A DNA stretch of 64,000 nucleotides from Bigelowiella natans CCMP2755 (GCA_000320545.1 ADNK01001780.1:1-64000), one strand, 5' to 3'; positions 25,104 to 37,517 are shown, counted from the first letter of the stretch. A program made the numbers and translations. Notes: generated from the sequence alone by a model not told the origin.

Positions 25104-26649
25104 AGAAAATACACCATTATGTAATACACACACATTTTTTAAATATCACAAATACTACTGTGCAGGGTATTGCTAGCGGATATCTTAGAGGATGTGGTCC
25201 CGGGAGTCAGTAAGGTGCTGTGATGCCGTCACAGCAATCAGCAACCCTATTGGTTGAAGATTCTGTGCCCATACAATCATCATCAACATCGTCATCATTA
25301 TGATCAATATCCTCTTGCTCTGCACCCTACCCATTATCATCATTTCCTCCATCGTTGTCATCATCATTATCATCATCATCATCATCACCGTCATTGTTAT
25401 GTTGTTGCATGCATGCACGTAGATGCAAGGAATGCACGTCGTCTTCTCAGGGGTAGACGGATACGAGACGAGCACCCCGATTGAGCGCATATTAGATAGA
25501 TCCTGCGGGGCTATTCTTGCGGACAAAATAAATGGAAAGTACGAAGATTTCCAACACGCGTAGCTCACACACACTCACACTCACACTCACACACACGCTC
25601 ACACCTTCTACTTGAAATGAGCACGTTAATGGACCATTTGAAACTAGGCCTAGGCGCATCGAAGCCGAGTATGTGTTGATGATGATAGATGTTGCTGCTG
25701 ATACGATGGGTTGGCTGATCAGACCGCTTCCGCTCGACCATGGATATCCGGTTCGCGTATTTCTGCCAGGAATAGCCGGGGCACGAAGGTGATTGGTGAT
25801 GGTGGCGACGTTGGTGCAAATCCAATAATATTCACTTTCCACGCCATATTTTATGAACACGCCGCATGTGCTAGGCCAGCAAATCCTCCCGAATATAATC
25901 ATATGCGATGTTGTCGTCGTATTCTTCTTCTTCGTCACCCCCCCCCCTTCTCCCCTCCTGTTTCTCCCACCCCCCGATTCAGTGTGAAGTGGCTTCATAA
26001 CATCCGTTTGTCTCCGCGTGAGTGTGAGTCTACATGGCAGCGAAACTACTACAAGGAGGCCGGGGGGCGGCAGTCCATTCAGGAACTCCCACACCAATCT
26101 CTTATCCTCTCCCATCACCTCCCCGTGGACAAGTCCTCGATTGAACTGGGAGGCATCGCCTGGGGGGGGGGGAGCGGTGAACGCGTCTCGAGAGTGGAGG
26201 TGTCATTGGACGATGGAGCGACGTGGGTCCCCGCCCGGCTACAGAATCATGTACAAGATCCATCATATCAGGCGTATTCTTTCTGAGAAGTAAATATGTC
26301 TGTTTCTTTGCTATCCACACACACTTAGAGCGGGAAGCCAGGGAGAGAAGGTGACGAGTGCAAAAGCTCGCTGCAGCAGGGACAGCAGCCGCTTTCAGGC
26401 GGCAAACACTGGGGATGGAGCCAATGGCGTGCTTCTGTCCCATTAGCGAATAATAGCCAGAGTAACAATAACGGCACTTCTACTCAAGCACAGCCCAAGC
26501 TCTATGAAGTGATGTGTAGGTCATTCGATAGCAACGGTGTTTGTCAGCCAAGAGCGCCTTGGAACCCTAAAGGATACCTTTATAACGGATGGCATACAAT
26601 CCGCCTGCCTGCTACTGCTGCTGCCAATGAGACGTCCAAACAATTCTAA
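23701..26649 (+). CDS. SUOX: Sulfite oxidase, cytochrome b5 plus molybdopterin domains
   Basis: Oxidises sulfite to sulfate; animal-type enzymes sit in the mitochondrial intermembrane space. Exons with closing phases: 23701-23900, 23992-24426, 24742-25017, 25166-25214, 25423-25538, 25723-25788, 25983-26250, 26329-26649. The N-terminus MAAALRAARSFLLARLATPR is a mitochondrial presequence; a hydrophobic stretch (PPIILAGAITSWAA) follows. The cytochrome b5 domain has the heme motif EHPGG and ends VGGPLEPYWGYW. The Mo domain has the active-site Cys in VIQCAGNR, then LDHGYPVR, VKWL, SIQELP, a Mo-dimerisation part (WGWSQWRA) and the terminal WNPKGYLYNGWHTIRL. Oddities: eight Ser encoded by (AGC)n lie about ten residues before QCAGN; CAGNRR reads CAGNRA; the usual RDHG reads LDHG; and the join around 25214-25423 is the least secure. 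The ATG at 23623 is an alternative start. Confidence 0.92.
24837..24860. repeat. (AGC)8 in coding sequence of sulfite oxidase
   Basis: Trinucleotide tract in the open frame, coding poly-Ser immediately before KYPRVAFESVIQCAGN. Confidence 0.9.
25070..25101. repeat. (GT)n microsatellite in sulfite oxidase intron
   Basis: About 14 GT units between exons 24742-25017 and 25166-25214. Confidence 0.85.
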
Positions 26650-27582
26650 TGGGGTTGGGCTGGTTAGTCTGAAGCACGGGTGTCGATCAGCCTGTCAGCA
26701 ACAAATCAGCATTAGTTTTCAATATGACAAGCACATGTGAAAGCTACCGTAATCCATCACCAACTATCTTATGAAGTATACTTCTGCACTATCTCGCTCT
26801 ATTTACTGATTTTAGGGAATCAGCGGTATTTACAGAATAAAGGCTTACTTGGCGATGTGAAATGTCTACATGTCTTGAGTACGTCATGATGGCTCTGCCA
26901 CTGCATTGCTGAATCGCTCCTTGTTAATGGCTGACAGTCATCATTACAGTATGTACGTGTGCATGAGACATAGCATCGATCATATATATTTTGCAGGTAG
27001 GTAAATCTCATTTATGCTGCATGCATGTGCTCATTGTGCATGCAGGGGGCAGCAGCAGTCGGGACGTCAATCGAAGCAGCGTAAGAATGGACAGTAGCGC
27101 GTAGCGCAAGTTTGGCTGCCGTTTGGACCTAACGTACTTGCGTGCTACTTATTATTCTACTAGCTAATGTTGACTGAACAATTCATGACCACGCTGCGTC
27201 GCAACGTGACCGTCCGTTCTCACGCACTGCCTGCCTCGCATCAAATTTATGATGTTGATCAATGTTGACGATAAACTAGCGTAGCAAGAAGTGCATTGTT
27301 AAACGAGTACTGCGAGCATTGTGCTGAGCTATGCAATTTCTTTAAGCAGAGTTAGTATAGACGCCTGCTACTGCGCACGCGCAATGAGCGAAGACATGCT
27401 AGCATGTAAAGGCCACGTGATGACGTTTATATCTCTACGGTGCGATAAAATGTTCGATGGCTCTCATAGACTTTATGCCTTCTTCCTCTTAAAGCTCCAG
27501 GTGACTGCGCAAGTGGCTACCAGATCATCATGCTTGTCACGCATCTCGGCATCAACCTACCATTATACATATCACACACACG

Positions 27583-27618
<36 letters not shown>

Positions 27619-27718
27619 ATACATAGATGTAAAAATATTGCATATTAAATCATACAATGAGGACGGTAGAGGATATTCGAATGGTCTTTCGCCTCCCCCT
27701 CGCCTGCCATTTGAAGAA
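26650..27718. other. Convergent spacer sulfite oxidase / DUF4442 gene
   Basis: No exon seen. It contains CATGC/TGCATG-rich DNA (27015-27050), many short palindromes, and a (TA)n tract at about 27590-27615. Both flanking genes end into it. Confidence 0.6.
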
Positions 27719-28288
27719 TCATTCATTGGTACATGCGTCTTCCTCTCCCACCTTCAATTCCATAGTATCGTCCAGCTTCTTCAATTGCTCAAGAGTTTGC
27801 TCTTTGAAAGAACATTTACACCTAATTATAGCCCACGTGAAAGTTACGTATTTTTGCCTATTCTGTGCATTATCTTTTCATACAAGGACCAACAAAGGGC
27901 CGCATGAGGGTGGAATACATACTTACGTTATCTTCCCTCGGGATTTCTTTTTGTATGAGCAGTCAACGCGAATAGGAATCCCTTTCACTGCAACAAACAC
28001 ACGCGGCAAACATCTGAAGACAACCAACATGAGCAGAAGAATCTGGTCATCAACCAACCTCCTTTGAGCGTTTGCAGCATGCTCATTGTTGCCAGCCCAG
28101 AACACAGCTCTCCCAGATTTGCTAGGGCGATCGCGTGAATAGAGGAGAACGGGTTTCGCAGCCAGGGACTGTACACACGGCAGCACACGTGAAAACGAAG
28201 AAGCAAGGGGGAATGAAGGGGGGGGACCCAAACATAGTTGTTCCCATATGCATAATAACTTTTTCACCCAGCTCGTAATGCTCAATTT

Positions 28289-28325
<37 letters not shown>

Positions 28326-28779
28326 ATTTTTGAAGGGAGAGAGGGAGGCACAATATGGCTTGGAATCCATGTAAACGAACGATTCTTTTAAATCCCGGAT
28401 TCATTCACATGAGCACTGATGTGTATTGTTATTCTCACCGATCCATCATGCTCACAGTGACACTGTAATCTGTGAATTCCTCAACATGTGCAGAGATGCT
28501 TGCGGAGTACGGTGCCGCAAATCCTATCAGAGACGAGAATACAGTCTTGCCGAAAGGAAGGCCCTAATATTGTGTTTGTTGAATATATTCATGGTCTTTT
28601 CCTCCCTTCAAAGAAATACCGTGGCACAAAATGTCGCACAACTAACTTCTTTCTCAGTTCATTTGAATAGCACAATTCCACACCTCACAAAACTTGAAGA
28701 TGTTGCTGTAGCGTTTAAAATGTTTTGGTCCTTTTGAAAAAAAGGCGATAGCTGCAGGGACAATAGCAATCAAGAACCC
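27719..28779 (-). CDS. DUF4442 hotdog-fold protein (PaaI/YiiD-like)
   Basis: Predicted hotdog-fold acyl-binding or thioesterase-like protein; substrate unknown. Exons with closing phases on the minus strand: 28684-28779 (GFLIAIVPAAIAFFSKGPKH), 28439-28563 (GLPFGKTVFSSLIGFAAPYS), about 28060-28160 (NPFSSIHAIALANLGELCSG), about 27945-27990 (VKGIPIRVDCSYKKKSRGKI) and 27719 to about 27825, ending TMELKVGEEDACTNE. The sequence N-(x)-SIHAIALANLGELCSG followed by IPIRVDCSYKKKSRG is the DUF4442 signature. The first recognised exon starts with a hydrophobic helix, suggesting a membrane anchor or transit peptide. The initiating exon was not found between 28780 and the PI synthase 3' end, so the start is open. 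The gene runs in tandem behind PI synthase, about 130-220 bp away. Confidence 0.75.
28291..28324. repeat. (GT)n microsatellite
   Basis: About 17 GT units in an intron of the DUF4442 gene. Confidence 0.85.
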
Positions 28780-28904
28780 CTAAGAGATAACGACATATTG
28801 TTGTTATTGTTGTTTGTAGTGATGCAACTACTCCCAAGTGTTTCGGACGCAGATGATGCGCCGCCGCACTCGCAGTCAAGGATGCGACAAGAACAACTAA
28901 CTAA

Positions 28905-31162
28905 CTAAATCGCGACGCTCGCAAAATTCCAAATTAAGCCAGCGACGTGTTGTAAAGCTACGGCGGGGATCAGATGGGCAAGGAGTTTTACAATGCTTTT
29001 TCTTCTTACTAGTAACTGCGTGAGGAAATGCGGGATCGCAACAAATGGGTAGACCAAATAGCCGATAAAGTGATCCTGAAAAGAAGGAGAGGGTAGAATT
29101 GTCGAGTAAAAAGAGTGCTCTCTTGTATGTTCGAGTTTGCAACTGCGGCTCTTACTTTCATTGGAGATTCGGGCGGGGGGGATCAACGAGGGAGACACTT
29201 CGGCTGTCTTTCCGATGATTTAAGTAGATGCTCAGGAATGTGTTACTGCGACAACCATATAGACGATGTCGCAGTATGATTTCGTAGGTGTTCGCTGGGA
29301 TGCGTTGTCGTACGACAATTTTCGCAGACGTTTTATGATGTAAATGCAAGGGATTTCCTGATTTCCAGGATTTCCTGATCTCCAGGATTTCTTCTCCCAC
29401 CAACCCAACCGAGTGCCCCTAAATGGGAAGTCAATCCTGTGGAATCGCTGCACTCATTCACTTATTCATTCATTCAGTAACACAAGCTTGATTCCGTTCC
29501 TCTTCATTGCCAAATGACAAATGTAAGGAGCTAACGTGGAACAGCCCGCGATGGCGTACAGAGACACGTCTAGATGCAGACGTAACACACATGCTTGCAG
29601 TGCCTGTTGCTTCATTTTAGCTGAGACAGAAGAATGAATGGCAACAATGTGCGAAAACATGACACACAATCGAGTGGGCTTGTCTATCGTTTCAATTCAT
29701 TCATTTCTACCGATGTAATGCAAACAACAAAGTATGCGCAAAACATGCGTCATTCACATGATGCACTGCCTGCAAATGGCCAAATGAATTATAAAATGAC
29801 TAGATGATGATTGAGCATGAATGCTGCTTAGAACACACTAATTAGTTGGAAGCATTTAATATGTAATAGTACGTGTGCTTTACGGCGGGATCATAGCTCT
29901 AAACGCGCACGGTGCATGTTTAGGTCTAGAGGTGATGGATGGGCAGAAAGCCCGTCTTCACTATGTTTAAGGTCGATATTCCTACTCCCTTTATTCTCAT
30001 TTTAACATTAAAGCACCATGCACGCAACAAGGCGAGTAGTACAGGCTGCCGCTCGGAAGACGAATCCTGAATGAAAACAGATCATCATACATGAAGAAAT
30101 GAATGGAGGAAGAAAGAAAGAAGAAGGCGAAGCGTTCGTAATCTATCTGAAGAAGAATGTTGACACAAACACTGTTACCTGGGAGAAACAGAAGGGTCAC
30201 GTACCAGGGCTGAATATTAATTCGGACGAAGGATGAGATATTATTACGAATTTCCACTTTCAATGTGGACAAATGATAAACTACAATAGATATATAACCT
30301 CTATTTTCGGTGTAAATGCGTGTTGCATGCATGTTTACTTTGATATCGCACTAAACTCACAACTAGCATAACACACACATACACTAAGATACCATGTCTA
30401 CAATGATAGCCAGAAGCATCGCCTCGTAACATATACAACCGAAAGCCAGGCCCTGTAGAATAAAGACAAACACCACGATTGTTGGTAATTCTACTCAGAT
30501 CATACTAATCCTCCCTGATCACAAACAAAGAATGGTTTAACACTTAAAAAAAAAAAAAAAAGGCGCTGGGACTTATCATCGAGAGAGAGGGAAAAGAAAT
30601 CACAATATGGATATTCCGAGGCTTCTAATTTGCCCATATATGTATTGTATGTGTGCTTGTGTGTGTATATATGTGTGTTTTCATAGAAAGGAAGGACGAG
30701 AGGCAATTTGTAAAAAGTAGCATTTTACAGCTTCTAATACGCAATAATAGGGTGATTGTAATAAGGAAAACTGTAATCACCAATTTCGACCCTAGATAGA
30801 GCCGCACAAGCGCAAATTCGCCTCCCATTTTCTTCTGAAGATACGATTGTGCAGTTTGCACACAAATATCACGCGAAGTGTAAGTCCACAATACGAATGG
30901 AAATTATCTAACAAGAGGGAGCAGCAAAGTTGTGTTGAACTGCAGAAGGAAGGAGCAACCTGGTGTCTTTTCAACACTTCGCCAAAGTACATAACGACCC
31001 CATGAGCCAGGATCTACGATATAGGTGGTAGTTTGCGTTTAAAGGTGAGTACCGTTAGTCGTCTCAGATTATTGGACTATGAGTGGTACGTATACCTCTA
31101 CGATGAAAATGCAGGATAAAAGCCCTAGTTCTGAGGTAAACGATATCAAATTATTCACACAT

Positions 31163-31198
<36 letters not shown>

Positions 31199-31919
31199 AC
31201 ATGCTTGTTGGAGGACAGGTGAACATACAAGCGAATGAAAGAAGATTCTTACTGAAAATGGGGTTGTGCATGCACATCGCTGCCTTGTATAACGCCAGAC
31301 TAGATGATATTCGATCAATGACCATGTCGAGGTAGTATCCAAGCTGTAGAAACATGAAATGAGCATCATCCTTTAGCATGTAGTCGTTTTTCGACTCAAC
31401 AGCAACCCTCGCACATGTTTCTAACGTAAAACCTTAGAGCATTGGTTGAAATATCTGGCTGCCTCTCCATCAATCGCATCTAGAAGGTAGCTACGAAAAT
31501 CATGGGGTCAAAAACTCAGCTGAAGATACAACAAATCGTTTGTGGAGATACATACCTTACGGAGTACCATGTAACGAAGTGCCAGTCACTTTCTGCATTG
31601 CCGTACATGGCGTAAACTAAAGAGACGACTCGCAAATAATCGATGATATTGGGAACATATAGAAATTCCACTGCCTTCGGAGGCCAACTAATCGTGAAAC
31701 AACAGGAGTACGTCAGCCACGTAGCACAAACTCCCTCTTCCAATCCAGCACCATCACTCCACTCGCAACACAACAAACACTCGCTTGTCTCTTTGTATTA
31801 GCCGATCTTCTAAGTGATATACGCGAACTCAAAGCGATTGGCTGGAACTGTTCAATGTGCCATGATAGGGAGAGAGCTAGAAATTTCTACCTTGGTTCCA
31901 GGGCCGACTTGGGTGCCAT
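28905..31919 (-). CDS. PIS1: CDP-diacylglycerol-inositol 3-phosphatidyltransferase (PI synthase)
   Basis: Makes phosphatidylinositol from CDP-diacylglycerol and myo-inositol in ER membranes. Start ATG at 31919-31917 (MAPKSALEPR), spliced to WPPKAVEFLYVPNIIDYLR. The CDP-alcohol transferase motif is complete across two exons: D-A-I-D-G-E-A-A-R, eight residues, G-Y-Y-L-D-M-V-I-D. Further exons give LGLLSCIFIVEVYVPLI (about 31070-31130), AHGVVMYFGEVLKRHQ (about 30960-31005), KKMGGEFALVRLYLGSKL (about 30785-30840), GLAFGCICYEAMLLAIIVDM (about 30390-30450) and DHFIGYLVYPF (about 29010-29080), with helices typical of the family. Phases close for the last four joins. The C-terminus is ambiguous: reading through stops at 28905, while using a GTAAG donor after TQLL gives a stop at 28934. 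Confidence 0.88.
31161..31200. repeat. (CA)n microsatellite in PI synthase intron
   Basis: CA tract about 40 bp long, just 3' of the exon LGYYLDMVIDR on the minus strand. Confidence 0.85.
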
Positions 31920-32437
31920 GGCGCTCGAACCCTAGTTTCGGCTGATGACGTATGAGGAACGCATTTCTGAATTTCGAATTTCGTCTTGCTGAGCATCTTC
32001 AACGAAGGCGATTTTACCTACAAAAAGTCAAACTTTCGATTTGTCTCTCATCCGAATTACGCGGGGTTCCAGACTTGGTGTTTGTTAAAATAAAAAGTCG
32101 CCCTCTTCAACGGTCAGAAATCCGGAGCTTCAAGAAAGAGCGCTGGGAAATCACTCCGATGCGACGGAGAAATATAGTGTAACATATATGTGCGACAATG
32201 TAAAAGACTCAAAAATTCGGAAATTTAGATAAAATATTGGGTATTCGAGCGCAGATCTGGCATATTTAGGTCTTTACACAAGCCGTGCGTTGGAGCAGTC
32301 CGGGTTACCAAATTGCCATCGAACAGAAATTGAATGCTAATACGAAATAACGACACAGAAATTATCGTGTCGCTTATTCGAATTTCCTCGTTCTCATCCA
32401 AAAAAATAGTGTCTTCGGCTGAAACTGCAAAAGTCGA
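31920..32437. promoter_or_regulatory. Divergent spacer PI synthase / Aurora kinase
   Basis: About 0.5-0.8 kb between the two divergent starts, depending on which Aurora first exon is real. It has repeated AATTTCGAATTTCG-like words near 31965-31985 and 32390. No repeat tracts, in contrast with the introns. Confidence 0.45.
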
Positions 32438-33034
32438 ATGGAGAACCGCCAGCCCTCCAATAAGCCCTCTCAAGGGTCCGTTTACACCTACCCTTTTCAT
32501 TTTAGAATCGACAAATCATATAGTAAAGTATTCATCTGGATTATAGCGAGATTGTTTAGAGGAATCGGGCAGAATCGATTGCTTGCGAGCGTGTTTTCCC
32601 ATTCATGTGCAGAAGGACACAAAAAACTATAGCATTGTAAATGCGTAAAAACAACCACCATCGCCCATCGCATTCGTGTTAATTAAATGGGAAATATTAA
32701 AATACTACTGTCTTGAGAATTGCTAACTCCTCATGACATCGCAACTATCAGGCCATCACTGTCAAAGCATGGCAAACCAAAGAAGTGGAAGCTCTCCGAT
32801 TTCGAAATAGGACGACCTCTAGGAAGGTGCGAAGGGATTCGGAATACGTGAACATATATATATTTTGCCTAACAAGTGCTTATTCCAGGGGAAAGTTTGG
32901 AAATGTTTATCTGGCCAGGGAAAGAAAAACCAAGTTTATTCTTGCATTGAAGGTCAGCCTTCAGGAATCATTTTTTACTCATTTATCTGCGCAACTCCTC
33001 CTCGCGCTTATGTATATACATACATACATACATA

Positions 33035-33119
<85 letters not shown>

Positions 33120-34915
33120 ACGTATATGACAGTACTTTCCATCGTCATCATCATCATCATCATCGCTCCGCTCTATTCTTGCTGCAGGTCCTGTTCAAAA
33201 GCCAGCTCGCAAACGCAGGGGTGGAGCATCAGCTCCGAAGGGAAATAGAAATACAGTCTCACCTAAGGTAATAACACACCATCTACAATTTATGATTCAC
33301 CTCGCCCTTCTATAGATAACGAACTATCGTAATATTGTTCTTTTGATGAAAAGGCACAAGAATATTTTGAGGTTGTACGGTTATTTCTATGACTCGAATC
33401 GCGTCTATCTCATCCTTGAGTTCGCCAATGGAGGGGAACTCTACAAACAGGTTTGGATTTGAATAAGTTTCATGTGAAGCGCCATTGGGCAGACGCGGCA
33501 TCTTCTCATGCGAGACTTCTTTCTCCTTATTCGTGGTTTCAGCTGCAGAAAGCGGGGAAGTTTAATGAATCGAAGACAGCCGAGTATATCGGAGCTCTAG
33601 CAAACGCACTTGACTACTGCCACAAGCGGAATGTGATCCACCGAGATATCAAACCTGGTGAGGATGGGGGGGGGAGGCAATGTTTATAGGGGTGGCAGTA
33701 GCGAAAATCTTACATATCTACTGGAGAGAGTTAAAATATCCTGCGTTGGTGCCGTTTTCCAAGTGGCATCATATTGGGTGGTCAATTGATGATATACCGT
33801 GTTGTGTCCTTGCTTCTCCTTCCATCTTAGAAAATCTGCTGCTCGGTACAAACGGGCAGCTGAAGATCGCTGATTTTGGGTGGTCCGTGCATGCGCCAAA
33901 TGCCAGACGACAGGTGGGCAGAGACCTGCGTGCGTGGATGAGTGTGCGTGGGCAATTAGACAAATTTTCGAGAAATCTTTCCTTTCACGATGAGTTTCGA
34001 CTTCCATATATCTCTATCACCTTGGTGTGAGTCACCCTCCTCTTCCTCCTCCCCCTCCTCTTCCGCCTCCCCCTCCTCCTCCTCCTCCTCCTCTACCACC
34101 ACATCTCAGACATTATGCGGAACCCTGGACTATCTCCCTCCTGAAATGGTGGAAGGAAAGGAACACAACTGTAAGAAGAATAAATGAACGATTGTGAGCA
34201 AAAGATGGACAATGTGAAAACGCTAATAACCAACCCCCCCCTCTCCCTCTTATTGTCATTCTTTGTACAGTTGCGGTTGATGTTTGGAGCCTCGGGGTTT
34301 TAATGTATGAGTTTCTTGTGGGAGATCCTCCGTTCGAAGCAGAAGGTACTTGGGGATGCGGTACATTAGTGGTCGATTGGGGGGGGGGGGGGGATTTCAA
34401 AGTCATAATCATCACCGGATTTGTAAAATAGCGGTACAATTCACTGTCGGTGTTAGTCCCGCTACTTAGTCTTAATGATCTCACAGCAGCAGGGGATAAA
34501 AATATACGTTTTTATATATTTATTATACATACGATATAAGAATCAATCCTCACAACGTTCTTCTACCACGCCCCTCTTCCTATTGCACGATGTCAGGCCA
34601 TAACGAAACGTATAGGCGAATATCACGAGTTGACCTACATTTCCCTTCTTTCGTCAGCAAGGAGGCTCGAGATCTGATCTCAAAGGTTTTCCCCTCTTGT
34701 TCCGATAACATGTGGTGCTAAAAGATCGGTGATGGCGGTGTGGTGTTTATCCCTCAGTCGCATCATCCGTCTTAGATATGTGTCTTTGTGCTCGTGTGTT
34801 TTTACTCTCCGTCCCCCAGCTCCTCGTCAAAGACCCAAGAAAACGACTTCCTTTAAAAGATGTGCAAAAACACCCATTTATTGTTAAAAACTTGAAAAGT
34901 ACCTCCAAGGCATAA
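32438..34915 (+). CDS. AURK: Aurora-family mitotic Ser/Thr kinase
   Basis: Mitotic kinase of the Aurora family (spindle and chromosome segregation). Phase-checked exons: 32752-32826, 32889-32952, 33188-33267, 33354-33450, 33543-33657, 33831-33913, 34110-34170, 34271-34345, 34597-34685, 34820-34915. Motifs: [20 protein letters not shown] (glycine loop), ILALK (catalytic Lys), [12 protein letters not shown] (catalytic loop), ADFGWSVH (the DFGWS form is typical of Aurora), [16 protein letters not shown] (activation loop with the Thr before LCGT), and the end [13 protein letters not shown]. It is a minimal kinase with a very short N-terminus. A first coding exon [12 protein letters not shown] at 32438-32475 is plausible but unproven. 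No D-box or KEN box was seen in the part I can read. Introns hold (TG)n(GA)n and (CCT)n. Confidence 0.92.
33039..33118. repeat. (TG)n(AG)n compound microsatellite in Aurora intron
   Basis: About 16 TG units followed by about 24 AG units in the intron before the exon [16 protein letters not shown]. Confidence 0.9.
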
Positions 34916-35325
34916 GATGCACATGGAAGAAGCTTTAGTTTAATGTAAAGTCCCACTCCGTTTTCATGCCGAGACTGCTGAGAGTAAATAGAAGGAATAG
35001 GGGAGGGTCAGCACAACAATTCATCGCCGACTCACAATCGGAAGATTATTGTTATTGAATCACATTAGTATTCGTAATATGTGAGAGGGATAGCTTATCA
35101 AAAATCTCGATGCACGAATAATAAAACCTTCCTTGTTCGGCGATGGTGCAGCGAAAATAGTAATAAGATGATGAATTGCAAAGAGTATATGCCTATGACA
35201 GCTATTACGCGAAAATAAAAGCAAAAGGCACACAGTGTGCAATGAAAACGTGCATGCTGCACTCGCTCATCACCGTATCTAGTTTGCCTACATACCGCCA
35301 GCTAGCTAGCCAGCAGACAGCAATA

Positions 35326-35368
<43 letters not shown>

Positions 35369-36459
35369 GTATTGCATGTCTACCATTCGTTACATGTAAC
35401 AGAGCAGCTACGTATGCTAGTATGCCACCGTACATATACTAGCTAGCTGCTAAAGCATGTGGCCATAGCTAGATATCCATGTGCGTGTACATACATGCAA
35501 TACACAATATATATATTATATATAGTGTATTGCTGTGTCTATTATATGTACGTAGATAGCTGACAAAGGCTGAAAAAAATTCAAGAACTGCTGCACGCAA
35601 TGCGCGTCATCTTCGGTCGAAAGAGAATGCTTTTGCATGCATGAAGCACATCGTGGCAGAAACCAACAGACACAACATCAGCGCTGTAGCAGCTGCATTG
35701 CACAGCTACATCAGGATGACTATTGAAAAAATTTAATTTGTTCATTACATCCGTCTCATATAGCATAGTAGACGACGCATCGCATCGCATGCACACAGCG
35801 ACATGGTTGCCTTTAGCTTTCTAGTCTTATTTTTGCTCTATTTTTATCTGGTCATATTGAGCTAGCTAGCATGGACGTACGTCACAGCACAAATAATTGA
35901 TAGATGCGTCATTATTAATGCTTGCACATTGGATAGACATATTATAATATATGTCTTATCGCACGGGTAAAATCTAGAGAGCATGCACGTAGTACTAAGG
36001 GTAGCTAGCTAATAGTGTAGTATGATGCTGTCGCTGCTATGCACAGCTCTAGAGCTCTAGATAGAGAGCTAGACAGCTAGATAGCACAGCTCCAGCATAG
36101 CATAGCTCTAGAGCTAGGTAGTCTAGTGGTACTAGAGCATCGTAGCTCAACTGTAAAGCTTGCAGCTCGCCACTGCAAGGTTGTAAGTGCACACTCACAT
36201 GCAACGCAATGTCATGAGCTAGTTAGGCAAGATGGCATGTCATATCATGCATCAACACTAGAACGACTAGAGGATAGCGATGTGCAACTGATATGAGGTA
36301 AAAGCTACATGTTTAAGGAAAAACAATGATGCAATTGGCGCAATTTTAAAGATCAACAAAGCTCGTCATAATACAGCACAAGGTGTAAGTAGCTAGATTT
36401 GGCGAACAATTCGTAACGCTGACCGCATGGTCGTCGATCCACATATATACTACGACACA
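34916..36459. other. Longest convergent spacer, dense in AGCT/GCTAGC palindromes
   Basis: 1.5 kb between the 3' ends of Aurora and the CDK gene. No coding exon. 35860-36130 is packed with AGCTCTAGAGCT, GCTAGCTAGC and TCTAGA words. 35320-35533 holds two TA-rich hairpins in inverted orientation. The whole block looks like non-coding structured DNA. Confidence 0.65.
35320..35533. repeat. Inverted pair of TA-rich hairpins with GCAATACAC ends
   Basis: Copy 1 (35320-35375) runs GCAATACACTA, (TA)n, TTGTGTATTGC. Copy 2 (35497-35533) has the reverse-complement ends GCAATACACAA ... TAGTGTATTGC. Each copy has 9-bp terminal inverted repeats, and the pair is head to head, like a small MITE-type or hairpin element. 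Confidence 0.75.
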
Positions 36460-37485
36460 TTAGTACTTTGCATGTTTGTCTGACTCATACTCCCAGCCCC
36501 CATGGCTCATGTCATGCATCCCTCGCTGCTGTCCACCACCGCCTCCTCTTCTCATTCCCCTGCTATCTCTTGGTTGCCAAGCCCTGCCGCCTCCTCTTCC
36601 TCCCCGTCCTCCTCGCGAGTTGGAACCTCGACCTCGACCGCGACCTCTCATCATCTGACCCATGTTGCCACCCCCTCCCCGCCCCCCTCGCCCACCCCCT
36701 CTTCGGTGGTGCTGGTTCCTCATTCGCTGGGAGTAGGCCCTGTTGTTTTGGTTCTGGTGTGGGGGTGGGGCGTTATTGTAGCGTTCACGTGCAGGGTAGA
36801 TGCTGCCCACATTGGCTCCTCGTGACGGGTACCCCCCCCCCTCTCTACCGCCCTGGCCACGAATCTTATTGTGGGAGGAGGAGGAGGAGGGTTCGCCCCT
36901 ACGGTATTTACCACGGAAGTGACCGCTGGCTCCAGCAGCGCGCCTCTTCTCCTTGCGGCGTTTTTTGCTCTCCATTTCGTGGTGATTCTCCTTGTACCGC
37001 GGGTGTCTGGTAGTAGTTTACTGACATTAATCTCCGTGTAATGATGAGAGTGCATATTTTACATGTGTACGTGCGTGCGTGTATGGATTAAGAAGGTATT
37101 TTGTAAGATGAAATGATTGTTTCTTCGCATTACTCATCCTTCTTCATGGGCAGAGGTTCAATGTAGAAATAATTCCTAATGTGTAGGAGTAGATCATAAA
37201 GCGACCAAAAATCTCACCATTCATACACACGTGCATGTGCGCGAGAGAAAGGTAGAGAAGAGGGGGGGATAAGTCAAAAGAGTAAATACAATCTATTGCC
37301 CACGGGTGAACATGCACGCACACTCTACAGATCATGATTCTCATCTACGGAAGAAATTTATGGTGGATGGTGGATAGTCTTTTCTCCTACATTTCGTCCA
37401 AGGCCTGTTTAGCACTACATCTTTTCTTTGGATTTAACTGGAGGCACATGTCCAACAGTTTCACCGCTTCGTAGTCAGTGCTAAC

Positions 37486-37517
<32 letters not shown>

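Noticed and set aside
25254-25484. His-rich plus-strand frame in sulfite oxidase
   Set aside because: It is an (ATC)n-derived frame spanning an intron; the true exon (25423-25538) uses another frame that matches the enzyme.
36720-37055. Minus-strand frame KLLPDTRGTRRITTKWRAKN as part of the CDK
   Set aside because: It is the wrong frame of the same exon; the frame HPRYKENHHEMESKKRR joins in phase and matches the CDK9/12 ending.
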